Of a DNA stretch of 64,000 nt, positions 1 to 10,042 are shown piece after piece. The first letter of the stretch is position 1, and the number at the start of each line of letters is the position of its first letter. The notes beneath the pieces are model-generated. The model saw only the letters and a program-made list of their open reading frames with translations. It did no database searches and was not told the DNA's origin. The stretch covers positions 2,204,501 to 2,268,500 of the forward strand of contig NZ_CP136521.1 of assembly GCF_032814565.1 (NCBI RefSeq). The letters run 5' to 3'. This DNA is from Hwangdonia lutea. Its GTDB lineage: Bacteria > Bacteroidota > Bacteroidia > Flavobacteriales > Flavobacteriaceae. The position numbers were made by a program, and so were the translations under genes.

Positions 1-1898
1 GCCAGCCAACTCCAGACGCAAAAGATTATCATTTTAATATTATTGACACCCCTGGTCACGTAGATTTTACGGTTGAAGTAAACCGTTCGTTACGTGTATT
101 AGATGGTTTAGTATTCTTATTTAGTGCCGTTGATGGTGTTGAGCCACAATCTGAAACTAACTGGAGACTAGCAGACAACTACAAAGTACCAAGAATTGGT
201 TTTGTAAATAAAATGGACCGTCAAGGCTCCAACTTTTTAGGGGTTTGTCAACAAGTAAAAGATATGTTAAAGTCTAACGCAGTGCCAATTGTATTAAACA
301 TTGGTGACGAGATGGACTTTAAAGGTATCGTAGATTTAGTAAAAAACAGAGCCATTGTATGGCACGATGAAAACTACGGATCGACTTTCGATGTTGTGCC
401 AATTCCTGAAGAGATGAAGGATGAAGTGCGTAAGTATCGTGCTCTATTAATTGAAGAGGTGGCTACTTACGATGAAAACTTATTGGAGAAATTCATGGAA
501 GATGAAGATTCTATTACAGAAGACGAAGTGCACGCTGCACTTAGAGCTGCTGTAATGGATATGGCTATCATACCAATGGTATGTGGTTCTTCATTTAAAA
601 ATAAAGGGGTGCAGTTCTTGTTAGATGCTGTGTGTCGTTATTTGCCATCTCCATTAGATAGAGACAATATCGTGGGTTCTAATCCTGAAACTGGCGCTGA
701 AGAAACGCGTAAGCCTAGTGTAAATGACCCATTTGCAGCATTGGCATTTAAAATTGCTACTGATCCGTTTGTTGGTCGTTTAGCATTCTTTAGAGCATAT
801 TCAGGACGCTTAGATGCGGGTTCTTATATATTGAATAACCGCTCTGGAAAGAAAGAGCGTATTTCACGTATCTACCAAATGCACTCTAATAAACAAAACG
901 CTATCGATTTTATCGAAGCTGGAGATATTGGAGCAGCAGTAGGATTTAAAGATATCAAGACTGGTGATACCATGTCTGATGAAAAACATCCAATTGTTTT
1001 GGAGTCCATGGACTTCCCAGATCCCGTTATCGGTATCGCGGTTGAACCTAAAACTAAAGCAGATGTTGATAAATTAGGAATGGCATTAGCTAAATTATCT
1101 GAAGAAGATCCAACATTTACAGCAAGAACCGATGAAGCCTCAGGACAGACCATTATTTCTGGAATGGGTGAGCTTCACTTAGATATTATTGTTGATCGTT
1201 TACGTCGCGAGTTTAAAGTAGAGGTAAACCAAGGGCAACCACAAGTAGAGTACAAAGAAGCGATTACACAACGCGCTGAGCACAGAGAAGTTTACAAAAA
1301 ACAATCTGGTGGACGTGGTAAATTTGCCGACATTGTATTTAGTTTAGAGCCAGCCGAAGAAGGTAAAGTAGGATTGGATTTTGTTTCTGAAATTAAAGGT
1401 GGTAACGTTCCTAAAGAATTTATCCCTTCTATTGAAAAAGGATTCAAAATGGCCATGGTAAATGGACCGTTGGCAGGCTACGAAGTTGATGCTATGAAAG
1501 TAACATTAACAGATGGTTCTTACCACGATGTGGATTCAGATCAACTGTCTTTCGAATTAGCTGCAAAAATAGGATTTAAAAATGCCGCTAAAGCTGCTAA
1601 GGCTGTAATCATGGAACCTATTATGAAACTTGAGGTAATTACACCTGAAGAAAACATGGGTGACATTGTTGGAGATTTAAACAGAAGAAGAGGGCAAGTA
1701 AGCGATATGGGCGACAGAGCCGGAGCAAAAACAGTAAAAGCAACTGTACCATTATCAGAAATGTTTGGTTATGTAACCACATTAAGAACATTGTCTTCTG
1801 GTCGTGCAACATCAACAATGGAATTTTCACACTATGCTGAAACTCCAAAAAATATTTCAGAAGAAGTAATAGCGGCTGCTAAAGGCGTTGAATCGTAA
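1..1898 (+). CDS. fusA: Elongation factor G, 5'-truncated by window edge
   Basis: Translocase GTPase that moves tRNA-mRNA through the ribosome after peptide transfer. The reading frame is open from base 3, so the start lies outside the window. Visible are the G3 motif (DTPGH, around base 50), the G4 motif NKMD (bases 207-218) and the later domains II-V, including the domain IV stretch GGRGKFADI. About 631 residues are present of an expected ~700. It sits 11 nt before rpsJ, the usual str/S10 junction in Bacteroidota. No internal break is seen. The family call is secure. Confidence 0.97.
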   Translation, partial: QPTPDAKDYHFNIIDTPGHVDFTVEVNRSLRVLDGLVFLFSAVDGVEPQSETNWRLADNYKVPRIGFVNKMDRQGSNFLGVCQQVKDMLKSNAVPIVLNIGDEMDFKGIVDLVKNRAIVWHDENYGSTFDVVPIPEEMKDEVRKYRALLIEEVATYDENLLEKFMEDEDSITEDEVHAALRAAVMDMAIIPMVCGSSFKNKGVQFLLDAVCRYLPSPLDRDNIVGSNPETGAEETRKPSVNDPFAALAFKIATDPFVGRLAFFRAYSGRLDAGSYILNNRSGKKERISRIYQMHSNKQNAIDFIEAGDIGAAVGFKDIKTGDTMSDEKHPIVLESMDFPDPVIGIAVEPKTKADVDKLGMALAKLSEEDPTFTARTDEASGQTIISGMGELHLDIIVDRLRREFKVEVNQGQPQVEYKEAITQRAEHREVYKKQSGGRGKFADIVFSLEPAEEGKVGLDFVSEIKGGNVPKEFIPSIEKGFKMAMVNGPLAGYEVDAMKVTLTDGSYHDVDSDQLSFELAAKIGFKNAAKAAKAVIMEPIMKLEVITPEENMGDIVGDLNRRRGQVSDMGDRAGAKTVKATVPLSEMFGYVTTLRTLSSGRATSTMEFSHYAETPKNISEEVIAAAKGVES

Positions 1899-1909
1899 AT
1901 CTTAAGAAA

Positions 1910-2215
1910 ATGAGTCAAAAAATCAGAATAAAATTAAAATCTTACGATCACAACTTAGTGGATAAGTCTGCTGAAAAGATTGTAAAAACGGTAAAAAGTA
2001 CAGGCGCTGTTGTAACGGGACCAATACCATTACCAACACACAAGAAAATTTTCACTGTACTACGTTCACCACACGTAAACAAGAAAGCAAGAGAACAGTT
2101 TCAATTATCGTCTTTTAAAAGACTATTGGATATTTACTCGTCGTCATCAAAAACCATTGATGCGTTAATGAAGCTTGAATTGCCAAGTGGTGTTGAAGTA
2201 GAGATAAAAGTTTAA
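1910..2215 (+). CDS. rpsJ: 30S ribosomal protein S10
   Basis: Small-subunit head protein; also the NusE transcription antitermination factor that pairs with NusB. The 101-residue length is normal and the start [14 protein letters not shown] is the classic S10 opening. It follows fusA by 11 nt and is separated from rplC by an unusually long, structured 174-nt spacer, so S10 may be expressed with fusA and uncoupled from the rest of the S10 operon. Confidence 0.98.
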   Translation: MSQKIRIKLKSYDHNLVDKSAEKIVKTVKSTGAVVTGPIPLPTHKKIFTVLRSPHVNKKAREQFQLSSFKRLLDIYSSSSKTIDALMKLELPSGVEVEIKV

Positions 2216-2389
2216 TTCCGGAATTCAGAGTTCTGAATTCAGAATTAACAGTACATGTCCCACCGATGCGGTCGCGGGAAAAACGGTAAAAATACATTCA
2301 GGGTTGAACGTATTTCGACCCTGAGTTTTTTTAAATAAGTATGTTGAATTTATTTTCAACGAAATAGTAATAATTAATAAATAATAAAT
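2216..2389 (+). promoter_or_regulatory. Structured leader/attenuator before rplC
   Basis: A 174-nt spacer inside an operon that otherwise has gaps of 0-20 nt. It holds a palindrome at 2221-2240, a GC-rich small hairpin at 2259-2278 (CCC/GGG around ACCG/CGGT), and a 9-bp terminator-like hairpin (2298-2306 with 2316-2324, one G-U pair) followed directly by seven T (2326-2332). No TAnnTTTG box is visible after the hairpin, so read-through from upstream must be permitted. That fits attenuation by a ribosomal protein encoded downstream (L3, L4 or L2), which is inference. Confidence 0.6.
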
Positions 2390-3007
2390 ATGTCTGGGTT
2401 AATTGGAAAAAAAATCGGTATGACCAGCATCTTCGATGAAAACGGGAAAAACATTCCTTGTACAGTAATTGAAGCTGGACCATGTATCGTTACCCAAGTC
2501 AGAACTGAAGAGGTTGACGGCTATAAAGCGGTTCAATTAGGTTTCGATGACGCGACAGAAAAAAGCGCTACCAAAGCAGACTTAGGTCATGCTAAAAAAG
2601 CGGGTACTTCTGTAAAACGCAAAGTTGTTGAATTCAAAGGTTTTGAGGAGGAGTACAAATTAGGAGATGCAATCACTGTGGAGCATTTCAACGAAGGCGA
2701 ATTCGTTGATATCGCAGGAACATCCAAAGGAAAAGGATTTCAAGGAGTTGTAAAACGTCATGGTTTCGGTGGTGTAGGTCAAGCTACTCACGGTCAGCAT
2801 AACCGTTTAAGAGCACCGGGATCTATTGGAGCTGCATCATATCCTGCTCGTGTTTTTAAAGGCATGAAAATGGCAGGACGCATGGGTGGTGAAAAAGTGA
2901 AAGTTCAAAATTTAAGAGTTTTAAAAGTAGTTGCTGATAAGAATCTACTTGTGGTTAAAGGATGTGTTCCTGGTCACAAAAACGCTTATGTAATTATTAG
3001 AAAATAA
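2390..3007 (+). CDS. rplC: 50S ribosomal protein L3
   Basis: Early-assembling large-subunit protein whose loop reaches the peptidyl transferase centre. 205 residues, typical length. The conserved loop ([18 protein letters not shown]) around residues 130-147 contains the Gln that PrmB-type enzymes methylate in other bacteria. Its TAA stop overlaps the rplD ATG by one base, implying coupled translation. First gene after the candidate attenuator. Confidence 0.98.
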   Translation: MSGLIGKKIGMTSIFDENGKNIPCTVIEAGPCIVTQVRTEEVDGYKAVQLGFDDATEKSATKADLGHAKKAGTSVKRKVVEFKGFEEEYKLGDAITVEHFNEGEFVDIAGTSKGKGFQGVVKRHGFGGVGQATHGQHNRLRAPGSIGAASYPARVFKGMKMAGRMGGEKVKVQNLRVLKVVADKNLLVVKGCVPGHKNAYVIIRK

Positions 3008-3636
3008 TGAAAGTAGCAGTTTTAGATATAAACGGAAAAGACACAGGTAGAAAGGCAGACCTTTCTAAAGATGTGTTCGCTATTGAGCCTAATAATCACG
3101 CGGTATATTTGGATGTTAAACAATATTTGGCAAACCAACGCCAAGGGACTCACAAATCGAAAGAACGTGGTGAGATTTCTGGAAGTACACGTAAGATTAA
3201 AAAGCAAAAAGGAACTGGTACAGCAAGAGCAGGTAGTATTAAGTCTGGTATATTTAAGGGCGGAGGCCGTATGTTCGGTCCAAGGCCAAGAAATTACAGT
3301 ATAAAACTTAATAAAAACTTAAAGCGTTTAGCGCGTAAGTCTGCCTTAAGTATCAAAGCAGGAGAAAAATCAATTACAGTTTTAGAAGACTTTAATTTTG
3401 ATGCTCCAAAAACTAAGAATTTTACAGCCGTTTTAAAAGCTTTAGAGCTAGAAAACAAAAAAACGCTGTTTGTGTTGGGTGGCTCAAATAATAACGTATA
3501 TTTGTCATCGCGCAATTTAAAAACTTCAGAAGTTATAACGGCTTCAGAATTAAGTACTTACAAGATTTTAAATGCAAATCAAGTAGTGCTTTTAGAAGGT
3601 GCTTTAGAAGGAATTGAAACAAATTTAAGTAAATAG
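3007..3636 (+). CDS. rplD: 50S ribosomal protein L4
   Basis: Large-subunit protein lining the exit tunnel; in Enterobacteria it represses its own operon by leader binding and attenuation. 209 residues with the basic tunnel loop KKQKGTGTARAGSIKSG. It overlaps rplC by 1 nt and precedes rplW by 5 nt. Given the structured leader before rplC, L4 is one natural candidate regulator, though the E. coli S10 leader is unrelated in sequence. Confidence 0.98.
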   Translation: MKVAVLDINGKDTGRKADLSKDVFAIEPNNHAVYLDVKQYLANQRQGTHKSKERGEISGSTRKIKKQKGTGTARAGSIKSGIFKGGGRMFGPRPRNYSIKLNKNLKRLARKSALSIKAGEKSITVLEDFNFDAPKTKNFTAVLKALELENKKTLFVLGGSNNNVYLSSRNLKTSEVITASELSTYKILNANQVVLLEGALEGIETNLSK

Positions 3637-3641
3637 AAACC

Positions 3642-3932
3642 ATGAGTATCTTAATTAAACCTATAATCACAGAAAAAGCGACAGCTCAAAGTGAGTTGAG
3701 AAACTGCTATACATTCTCAGTGAATACCAAGGCGAACAAGATAGAAATCAAAAAAGCGGTGGAAGCTGCTTATGGCGTTTCTGTTGAAAAAGTTCGTACT
3801 ATAAATGTCCGTCCAGATCGTAATACCAAGTTCACAAAAACAGGTATTCAACATGGTAAAACAAATGCCGTTAAAAAGGCAATTGTACAACTGGCGGAAG
3901 GTGAAATGATTGATTTATACAGTAACATGTAA
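3642..3932 (+). CDS. rplW: 50S ribosomal protein L23
   Basis: Tunnel-exit protein that docks trigger factor and SRP. 96 residues; the opening MSILIKPIITEKAT and the segment YTFSVNTKANKIEIKKAVE are diagnostic. It lies 5 nt after rplD and 10 nt before rplB. No anomalies. Confidence 0.97.
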   Translation: MSILIKPIITEKATAQSELRNCYTFSVNTKANKIEIKKAVEAAYGVSVEKVRTINVRPDRNTKFTKTGIQHGKTNAVKKAIVQLAEGEMIDLYSNM

Positions 3933-3942
3933 TTAAAGACAA

Positions 3943-4770
3943 ATGTCAGTAAGAAAATTAAAACCAATCACACCAGGGCAGCGATTTAGAGTAGTAAATG
4001 GGTATGACGCCATAACTACTGATAAGCCGGAAAAGAGTTTACTCGTTCCGAACAAAAGGTCTGGTGGTAGAAACAGTCAAGGAAAAATGACCATGCGCTA
4101 TATAGGTGGGGGTCATAAGAAAAAGTATCGTATTATCGATTTTAAAAGAGACAAAGCAGGTATTCCTGCTGAAGTTAAATCTATTGAGTACGATCCAAAC
4201 AGAACCGCTTTTATCGCATTATTGAATTATCAAGATGGTGAGAAAAGATACATTATAGCTCAAAATGGACTTCAGGTTGGGCAAAATGTTGTATCTGGTG
4301 CAACAGGTGTAGCTCCAGAAATTGGAAACGCTATGCCGTTGAGTGAAATTCCGTTAGGAACCATTATTTCTTGTGTGGAATTACGTCCAGGACAAGGTGC
4401 TATTATGGCGCGTAGTGCAGGGGCTTTTGCGCAGTTAATGGCAAGAGATGGAAAGTTTGCATCTATTAAATTACCATCTGGAGAAACAAGATTAATTCTT
4501 GCGAACTGTATGGCTACCATAGGTGTTGTATCTAACTCAGACCACCAGTTGTTAGTTGGAGGTAAAGCAGGTAGAACACGTTGGTTAGGAAGACGACCAC
4601 GTACCAGACCAGTAGTAATGAATCCAGTTGATCACCCAATGGGTGGTGGTGAAGGTAAATCTTCAGGTGGACATCCTCGTTCTAGAAACGGTGTTCCAGC
4701 TAAAGGCTACAGAACCCGTGCTAGAAACAAAGCGAGTAATAAATATATTGTAGAACGTAGAAAGAAATAA
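3943..4770 (+). CDS. rplB: 50S ribosomal protein L2
   Basis: Core large-subunit protein required for subunit joining and peptidyl transfer. 275 residues. The C-terminal conserved block reads [20 protein letters not shown]: the Asp-His pair is present, while the second His of the proteobacterial HPHGGG form is Met here, as I recall from other Bacteroidota. It is tightly packed, 10 nt after rplW and 3 nt before rpsS. Confidence 0.98.
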   Translation: MSVRKLKPITPGQRFRVVNGYDAITTDKPEKSLLVPNKRSGGRNSQGKMTMRYIGGGHKKKYRIIDFKRDKAGIPAEVKSIEYDPNRTAFIALLNYQDGEKRYIIAQNGLQVGQNVVSGATGVAPEIGNAMPLSEIPLGTIISCVELRPGQGAIMARSAGAFAQLMARDGKFASIKLPSGETRLILANCMATIGVVSNSDHQLLVGGKAGRTRWLGRRPRTRPVVMNPVDHPMGGGEGKSSGGHPRSRNGVPAKGYRTRARNKASNKYIVERRKK

Positions 4771-4773
4771 GAC

Positions 4774-5052
4774 ATGGCAAGATCATTAAAAAAAGGACCT
4801 TACGTTCATTATAAATTAGAAAGAAAAGTAGCTGCAAATGTTGAATCTAACAAAAAAACAGTAATCAAAACTTGGTCTCGAGCCAGTATGATTACTCCAG
4901 ATTTTGTTGGACAAACCATAGCGGTACACAATGGCCGACAGTTTGTTCCAGTATATGTTACTGAAAACATGGTAGGACATAAATTAGGAGAATTTTCACC
5001 AACACGTTCATTCCGTGGACATGCAGGTGCTAAAAACAAAGGTAAAAAGTAG
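4774..5052 (+). CDS. rpsS: 30S ribosomal protein S19
   Basis: Small-subunit head protein contacting S13 and the A-site finger. 92 residues starting [12 protein letters not shown] and ending in the conserved [14 protein letters not shown] tail. Located 3 nt after rplB and 6 nt before rplV in canonical order. Confidence 0.98.
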   Translation: MARSLKKGPYVHYKLERKVAANVESNKKTVIKTWSRASMITPDFVGQTIAVHNGRQFVPVYVTENMVGHKLGEFSPTRSFRGHAGAKNKGKK

Positions 5053-5058
5053 TAAGCT

Positions 5059-5466
5059 ATGGGAAGTCGTAAAAAACAAATGGCAGACGCTATTAAGGAA
5101 GCAAAAAAGCACGTTGCTTTTGCAAAGCTTAATAACTGTCCTACATCACCAAGAAAAATGCGTTTAGTAGCCGATTTAGTAAGAGGCGAAAAGGTAGAAC
5201 ATGCACTTAATATCTTAAAGTTTAACAATAAGGAAGCATCTGGCCGTTTAGAGAAGTTGTTATTATCAGCTATCGCTAACTGGCAAGCAAAAAACGAAGA
5301 TGCCGATGTTGAAACAGCAGAATTATTTGTAAAAGAGATTAGAGTTGATGGCGGATCAATGTTAAAAAGATTGCGCCCCGCACCTCAAGGTCGTGCACAC
5401 AGAATTAGAAAACGTTCAAACCACGTAACATTAGTGGTAGGAGCTAACAATAACACACAAGCTTAA
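5059..5466 (+). CDS. rplV: 50S ribosomal protein L22
   Basis: Tunnel-lining protein (macrolide resistance locus in other bacteria). 135 residues, with a longer N-terminus than the E. coli protein (start [17 protein letters not shown] before the conserved core). The core [17 protein letters not shown] and the hairpin [19 protein letters not shown] are intact. A start further inside is possible, but the upstream residues are typical of this phylum. Confidence 0.97.
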   Translation: MGSRKKQMADAIKEAKKHVAFAKLNNCPTSPRKMRLVADLVRGEKVEHALNILKFNNKEASGRLEKLLLSAIANWQAKNEDADVETAELFVKEIRVDGGSMLKRLRPAPQGRAHRIRKRSNHVTLVVGANNNTQA

Positions 5467-5473
5467 TAAGAGT

Positions 5474-6193
5474 ATGGGACAAAAAACAAATCCAATCGGG
5501 AATCGCTTAGGAATTATCAGAGGATGGGAGTCTAACTGGTACGGAGGAAACGATTATGGTGACAAACTTGCCGAAGACGATAAGATTAGAAAATACGTTC
5601 ATGCGCGTTTATCTAAAGCTAGTGTAAGTAGAGTAATAATCGAGAGAACTTTAAAACTTGTAACCGTTACTATCACTACGGCAAGACCCGGTATCATTAT
5701 CGGTAAAGGCGGCCAAGAGGTAGACAAGTTAAAAGAAGAGCTTAAGAACATTACTGGAAAAGAAGTTCAGATCAACATCTTTGAGATTAAAAGACCTGAA
5801 CTGGATGCATTTTTAGTAGCATCAAGTATAGCACGTCAAATCGAGAATCGTATCTCTTACCGTCGTGCCATAAAAATGGCTATTGCTGCTACAATGCGAA
5901 TGAATGCTGAAGGCATCAAAATTCAAATTAGTGGTCGTTTAAACGGGGCAGAAATGGCACGTAGCGAACATTACAAAGAAGGACGTATTCCTTTATCAAC
6001 CTTTAGAGCCGATATTGATTATGCTTTAGTTGAGGCACACACTACTTACGGTAGATTGGGTGTTAAAGTATGGATCATGAAAGGTGAAGTATATGGTAAA
6101 AGAGAGCTTTCTCCGCTTGTTGGATTGTCCAAAAAGCAAGGAAAAGGTGGAGCCGGAAGAGGAGGCAATAAAGGACCTCGTCGTAGAAAGTAA
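5474..6193 (+). CDS. rpsC: 30S ribosomal protein S3
   Basis: mRNA-entry protein with helicase role. 239 residues; the KH-type motif [16 protein letters not shown] (about residues 74-89) and the C-terminal domain with [13 protein letters not shown] are clear. A basic Gly-rich tail ([17 protein letters not shown]) ends the protein. 7 nt after rplV. Confidence 0.98.
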   Translation: MGQKTNPIGNRLGIIRGWESNWYGGNDYGDKLAEDDKIRKYVHARLSKASVSRVIIERTLKLVTVTITTARPGIIIGKGGQEVDKLKEELKNITGKEVQINIFEIKRPELDAFLVASSIARQIENRISYRRAIKMAIAATMRMNAEGIKIQISGRLNGAEMARSEHYKEGRIPLSTFRADIDYALVEAHTTYGRLGVKVWIMKGEVYGKRELSPLVGLSKKQGKGGAGRGGNKGPRRRK

Positions 6194-6214
6194 TTTTTTA
6201 TAAAGTAAAGAAAA

Positions 6215-6634
6215 ATGTTACAGCCTAAAAGAACAAAATTTCGTAAGCAACAAAAAGGACGTATGAAGGGGAACTCAGGTAGAGGTCACCAACTTTCATT
6301 CGGACAATTTGGAATAAAAGCATTAGACTCGAATTTTTTAACATCGCGTCAAATAGAAGCAGCTCGTATTGCCGCTACACGTTACATGAAAAGAGAAGGA
6401 CAGCTTTGGATTAAAGTATTTCCAGACAAGCCTATTACAAAAAAGCCTCTTGAAGTACGTATGGGTAAAGGTAAAGGTGCCGTTGAATATTGGGTAGCCG
6501 TTGTTAAACCAGGACGAGTTTTATTTGAAATTGGTGGTGTGCCATTAGACGTTGCAAAAGAAGCATTGCGTTTAGCAGCACAAAAACTGCCAGTAAAAAC
6601 TAAGTTTTTAATCGCTAGAGATTACGAAGCATAA
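6215..6634 (+). CDS. rplP: 50S ribosomal protein L16
   Basis: Large-subunit protein near the A-site tRNA elbow. 139 residues with the opening [19 protein letters not shown] and the loop [17 protein letters not shown]. Follows rpsC by 21 nt; the partner rpmC follows 13 nt later. Confidence 0.98.
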   Translation: MLQPKRTKFRKQQKGRMKGNSGRGHQLSFGQFGIKALDSNFLTSRQIEAARIAATRYMKREGQLWIKVFPDKPITKKPLEVRMGKGKGAVEYWVAVVKPGRVLFEIGGVPLDVAKEALRLAAQKLPVKTKFLIARDYEA

Positions 6635-6647
6635 TTTATTTGATATT

Positions 6648-6839
6648 ATGAAACAATCAGAAATTAAAGAATTATCTGTAGCTGAGTTACAAGAAAAACT
6701 TAGTGAAACAAAAAAGAGTTATTCAGACCTAAAATTGGCTCATGCAATATCTCCTTTAGAAAATCCAATTCAATTGCGTTCAATAAGAAGAACCGTAGCG
6801 AGAATTGCGACCGAATTAACTAAAAGAGAATTACAATAA
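6648..6839 (+). CDS. rpmC: 50S ribosomal protein L29
   Basis: Small helical hairpin protein beside L23 at the tunnel exit. 63 residues (MKQSEIKELSVAELQEKL), with the expected C-terminal RRTVARIATELTKREL. Canonical place between rplP and rpsQ. Confidence 0.96.
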   Translation: MKQSEIKELSVAELQEKLSETKKSYSDLKLAHAISPLENPIQLRSIRRTVARIATELTKRELQ

Positions 6840-6851
6840 TTCTGCTGAAAG

Positions 6852-7109
6852 ATGGAAACAAGAAATTTAAGAAAAGAACGTATAGGAGTTGTTACAAGTA
6901 ACAAAATGCAAAAATCAATAGTTGTTGCAGAGGTTAAAAAAGTAAAACATCCTATGTATGGAAAATTCGTATTAAAAACGAAAAAGTACGTAGCACACGA
7001 CGAAACAAACGATTGCAACATTGGCGACAAAGTAAAGATCATGGAAACACGACCTTTAAGTAAATCAAAATGTTGGAGATTAGTAGAAATCCTAGAAAGA
7101 GCTAAATAA
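6852..7109 (+). CDS. rpsQ: 30S ribosomal protein S17
   Basis: Primary 16S rRNA binding OB-fold protein. 85 residues; [19 protein letters not shown] at the N-terminus and [20 protein letters not shown] are diagnostic. Two nucleotides separate it from rplN. Confidence 0.97.
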   Translation: METRNLRKERIGVVTSNKMQKSIVVAEVKKVKHPMYGKFVLKTKKYVAHDETNDCNIGDKVKIMETRPLSKSKCWRLVEILERAK

Positions 7110-7111
7110 TT

Positions 7112-7480
7112 ATGGTACAACAAGAATCAAGATTAAAAGTAGCAGACAACACTGGGGCAAAGGAAGTTTTAACTATCCGTGTTTTAGGTGGTACTAAAAG
7201 AAGGTACGCTTCTGTAGGAGACAAAATAGTTGTTTCCGTAAAAGATGCAACACCTAATGGAAGCATTAAAAAAGGTGCGGTTTCAACTGCAGTTGTTGTG
7301 CGTACTAAAAAAGAAGTAAGACGACCAGACGGATCTTATATAAGATTTGACGATAACGCCTGTGTTTTGTTAAACCCAACGGGTGAGATGAGAGGTACAC
7401 GTGTTTTTGGTCCTGTTGCTAGAGAACTTCGTGACAAACAATTCATGAAGATTGTATCATTAGCACCAGAAGTGCTTTAA
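7112..7480 (+). CDS. rplN: 50S ribosomal protein L14
   Basis: Intersubunit bridge protein. 122 residues, starting [18 protein letters not shown] and ending [12 protein letters not shown]. Begins the spc part of the superoperon; no new promoter box is visible in front of it, so it is read from upstream. Confidence 0.98.
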   Translation: MVQQESRLKVADNTGAKEVLTIRVLGGTKRRYASVGDKIVVSVKDATPNGSIKKGAVSTAVVVRTKKEVRRPDGSYIRFDDNACVLLNPTGEMRGTRVFGPVARELRDKQFMKIVSLAPEVL

Positions 7481-7495
7481 TACATAAATATTAAG

Positions 7496-7807
7496 ATGGG
7501 AAAGCTTAAAATAAAAACTGGAGATACCGTAAAAGTAATTGCTGGAGACCACAAAGGATCTGAAGGTAAAGTACAAAAGGTATTTATAGCAAAGAACAAA
7601 GCGATTGTCGAGGGTGTAAACATGGTTAAGAAACATACGAAACCAAGTGCGCAAAACCCTCAAGGAGGAATCGTAGAGAAAGAAGCTGCTATTCATATAT
7701 CTAATTTATCATTGTTAACCTCAAAAGGCGAAACAACACGAGTTGGATACAGAATGGAAGGCGATAAAAAAGTAAGATTTTCAACAAAATCTAATGAAGT
7801 AATATAG
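7496..7807 (+). CDS. rplX: 50S ribosomal protein L24
   Basis: Assembly-initiating protein at the tunnel exit. 103 residues with an N-terminal KOW motif ([20 protein letters not shown]). It lies 15 nt after rplN and 2 nt before rplE. Confidence 0.97.
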   Translation: MGKLKIKTGDTVKVIAGDHKGSEGKVQKVFIAKNKAIVEGVNMVKKHTKPSAQNPQGGIVEKEAAIHISNLSLLTSKGETTRVGYRMEGDKKVRFSTKSNEVI

Positions 7808-7809
7808 TT

Positions 7810-8361
7810 ATGGCATATTCACCAAGACTTAAAGAAGAGTATAAAAGCAGAGTAATTGCAGCTCTTACAGACGAATTTGGATATAAAAACGTAATGCAAG
7901 TTCCTAAACTTACCAAGATAGTTATATCTAAAGGTGTAGGGGCAGCCGTTGCAGACAAAAAGTTAATCGATCACGCTGTTGAGGAGTTAACAACTATATC
8001 TGGACAAAAAGCTATTTCAACATTATCTAAAAAAGATGTTGCATCGTTTAAATTGCGTAAAGGCATGCCAATTGGGGCAAAAGTAACTTTACGTGGCGAG
8101 CGCATGTACGAGTTTTTAGATCGTTTAGTTACTTCGGCACTTCCACGTGTTAGAGATTTTAACGGAATTAAAGCTACAGGATTTGATGGTAGAGGTAATT
8201 ACAATTTAGGAATTACCGAACAAATTATATTCCCGGAAATTAACATTGATAAAGTGAACAAAATTTCTGGTATGGATATTACATTTGTAACAACAGCAGA
8301 TACTGATAAAGAAGCAAAATCATTATTAACGGAACTAGGGTTACCTTTTAAAAAGAACTAA
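7810..8361 (+). CDS. rplE: 50S ribosomal protein L5
   Basis: Central protuberance protein binding 5S rRNA. 183 residues; [19 protein letters not shown] opens it, and the block [19 protein letters not shown] (about residues 117-135) is the conserved P-tRNA contacting region. Packed 2 nt after rplX and 3 nt before rpsN. Confidence 0.98.
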   Translation: MAYSPRLKEEYKSRVIAALTDEFGYKNVMQVPKLTKIVISKGVGAAVADKKLIDHAVEELTTISGQKAISTLSKKDVASFKLRKGMPIGAKVTLRGERMYEFLDRLVTSALPRVRDFNGIKATGFDGRGNYNLGITEQIIFPEINIDKVNKISGMDITFVTTADTDKEAKSLLTELGLPFKKN

Positions 8362-8364
8362 GTT

Positions 8365-8634
8365 ATGGCTAAAGAATCAATGAAAGCCCGTGAGGTGAAA
8401 AGAGCAAAAACAGTAGCTAAATATGCTGAGAAACGTAAAGCTTTAAAAGAAGCTGGAGACTACGAAGCATTACAAAAGTTACCAAAAAACGCTTCTCCTG
8501 TACGTCAGCACAACCGTTGTAAATTAACAGGAAGACCAAGAGGTTATATGAGAGTTTTCGGAATTTCCCGTGTAACTTTCAGAGAAATGGCTAACCAAGG
8601 TTTAATACCAGGTGTTAGAAAAGCAAGTTGGTAA
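8365..8634 (+). CDS. rpsN: 30S ribosomal protein S14, zinc-free form
   Basis: Small-subunit head protein. 89 residues; it carries [19 protein letters not shown] and ends [11 protein letters not shown]. Only one Cys is present, so it lacks the CxxC pairs of zinc-binding S14 and is the longer zinc-independent type. The gene is followed by an unusual 75-nt spacer before rpsH. Confidence 0.97.
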   Translation: MAKESMKAREVKRAKTVAKYAEKRKALKEAGDYEALQKLPKNASPVRQHNRCKLTGRPRGYMRVFGISRVTFREMANQGLIPGVRKASW

Positions 8635-8652
8635 AAAGAAGAATTATAAATT

Positions 8653-8695
8653 GGTATTAGGTTCAAAAGAAAAGTTCTATTTGAAAACCATTACC
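8653..8695 (+). promoter_or_regulatory. Hairpin in spacer directly before rpsH
   Basis: Three stacked stems face each other: GGTA 8653-8656 with TACC 8692-8695, GGTT 8660-8663 with AACC 8686-8689, and CAAA 8664-8667 with TTTG 880-83 in the same block (8680-8683). Together that is 12 base pairs with small internal loops, 14 nt before the rpsH ATG. S8 is a known translational regulator of the spc operon in Enterobacteria, so a control site here is plausible but unproven. Confidence 0.4.
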
Positions 8696-8709
8696 GCAAA
8701 TTAATAAAT

Positions 8710-9108
8710 ATGTATACAGATCCAATAGCGGACTATCTTACAAGAATTAGAAACGCAGTGCGTGCCAATCATAGAGTGGTTGAGATACCGGCATCTAATT
8801 TAAAGAAAGACATTACTAAAATATTATTCGAACAAGGATATATTTTAAGCTACAAGTTCGACGATTCAACAGTACAGGGTACTATTAAAATAGCACTTAA
8901 GTACAACAAAGAAACCAAAGAACCTGTAATTAAGAAATTACAAAGAATTAGTAAACCAGGTTTGCGTAAGTATGCTGGTTCTAACGAGTTACCTAGAATC
9001 CTTAACGGACTTGGTATTGCCATTGTTTCTACGTCTCACGGAGTAATGACTGGTAAACAAGCCAAAAGAGATAATGTAGGTGGCGAAGTATTGTGTTACG
9101 TTTACTAA
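8710..9108 (+). CDS. rpsH: 30S ribosomal protein S8
   Basis: Central-domain 16S rRNA binder and spc-operon repressor in model bacteria. 132 residues: start MYTDPIADYLTRIRNA, C-terminal STSHGVMTGKQAKRDNVGGE with the conserved STS-G-M rRNA contact. Preceded by a structured spacer. Confidence 0.98.
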   Translation: MYTDPIADYLTRIRNAVRANHRVVEIPASNLKKDITKILFEQGYILSYKFDDSTVQGTIKIALKYNKETKEPVIKKLQRISKPGLRKYAGSNELPRILNGLGIAIVSTSHGVMTGKQAKRDNVGGEVLCYVY

Positions 9109-9126
9109 TCTAAAAAGAAGAAAAAC

Positions 9127-9669
9127 ATGTCAAGAATAGGTAATAACCCAGTAGTAATTCCGGAAGGCGTTACAGTTGATGTAAAGGACGGCGTAGTTAC
9201 AGTAAAAGGAAAATTAGGAGAATTAACTCAAAATTTTGACACTGTAGATATTAAAGTCGAAGATGGTAATGTAATGGTAACACGTTCTTCAGATTCTAAA
9301 GATCAAAAAGCAAAACATGGTTTATACAGATCATTAATGCACAACATGATTGAAGGTGTATCAAAAGGATGGACTAAAGAACTAGAATTGGTTGGTGTAG
9401 GTTACAGAGCATCAAACCAAGGACAAAAACTGGATTTAGCTCTAGGCTTTTCTCATAATATCGTTTTAAACATTGCTCCAGAAGTAAAAGTGGAAACCAT
9501 ATCTGAGAAAGGAAAAAATCCAATCGTAAAATTAACATCATTCGATAAACAACTTGTTGGTCAAGTAGCTGCAAAAATCCGTGGTTTTAGAAGACCAGAA
9601 CCTTACAAAGGAAAAGGAATTAAGTTTGTTGGTGAAGAATTAAGAAGAAAAGCAGGTAAATCAGCTTAA
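9127..9669 (+). CDS. rplF: 50S ribosomal protein L6
   Basis: Two-domain protein near the sarcin-ricin loop. 180 residues starting MSRIGNNPVVIPEGV; the C-terminal RGFRRPEPYKGKGIKFVGE motif is intact. 18 nt after rpsH, 10 nt before rplR. Confidence 0.98.
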   Translation: MSRIGNNPVVIPEGVTVDVKDGVVTVKGKLGELTQNFDTVDIKVEDGNVMVTRSSDSKDQKAKHGLYRSLMHNMIEGVSKGWTKELELVGVGYRASNQGQKLDLALGFSHNIVLNIAPEVKVETISEKGKNPIVKLTSFDKQLVGQVAAKIRGFRRPEPYKGKGIKFVGEELRRKAGKSA

Positions 9670-9679
9670 TAATTAAGTT

Positions 9680-10036
9680 ATGGCATTAACAAAGAACCAA
9701 AGAAGAACAAGAATAAAAAACAGAATACGTAAGGTTGTTTCTGGTACAGAAGCAAGGCCTCGTTTAACTGTTTTTAGAAGTAATAAAGAAATTTATGCTC
9801 AAGTAGTTGATGATGTAAATGGTAAAACCATTAGTGCAGCATCTTCAAGAGATAAAGATATTAGTTCTGCAAAAGGAAACAAATCAGAAATAGCAAACCT
9901 AGTAGGTAAAGCTGTTGCTGAAAAAGCCTTAAAAGCAGGCGTTGAAACTATTGCTTTCGATAGAGGTGGTTATTTATACCACGGTAGAGTAAAATCACTA
10001 GCCGAAGGCGCTAGAGAAGCAGGACTTAAATTCTAA
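9680..10036 (+). CDS. rplR: 50S ribosomal protein L18
   Basis: 5S rRNA binding protein of the central protuberance. 118 residues with the typical [20 protein letters not shown] and the end [26 protein letters not shown] (here abbreviated by its first residues [13 protein letters not shown]). Six nt before rpsE. Confidence 0.97.
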   Translation: MALTKNQRRTRIKNRIRKVVSGTEARPRLTVFRSNKEIYAQVVDDVNGKTISAASSRDKDISSAKGNKSEIANLVGKAVAEKALKAGVETIAFDRGGYLYHGRVKSLAEGAREAGLKF

Positions 10037-10042
10037 AAAATT

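Noticed and set aside
872-1153. Open frames antisense to fusA and, similarly, to many other genes
   Set aside because: They lie wholly inside conserved genes in another frame, lack family features, and have no promoter or spacing support.
2221-2244. GAATTC-rich palindromes after rpsJ as a terminator
   Set aside because: No following T-run; the hairpin at 2298-2332 is the one with terminator form.
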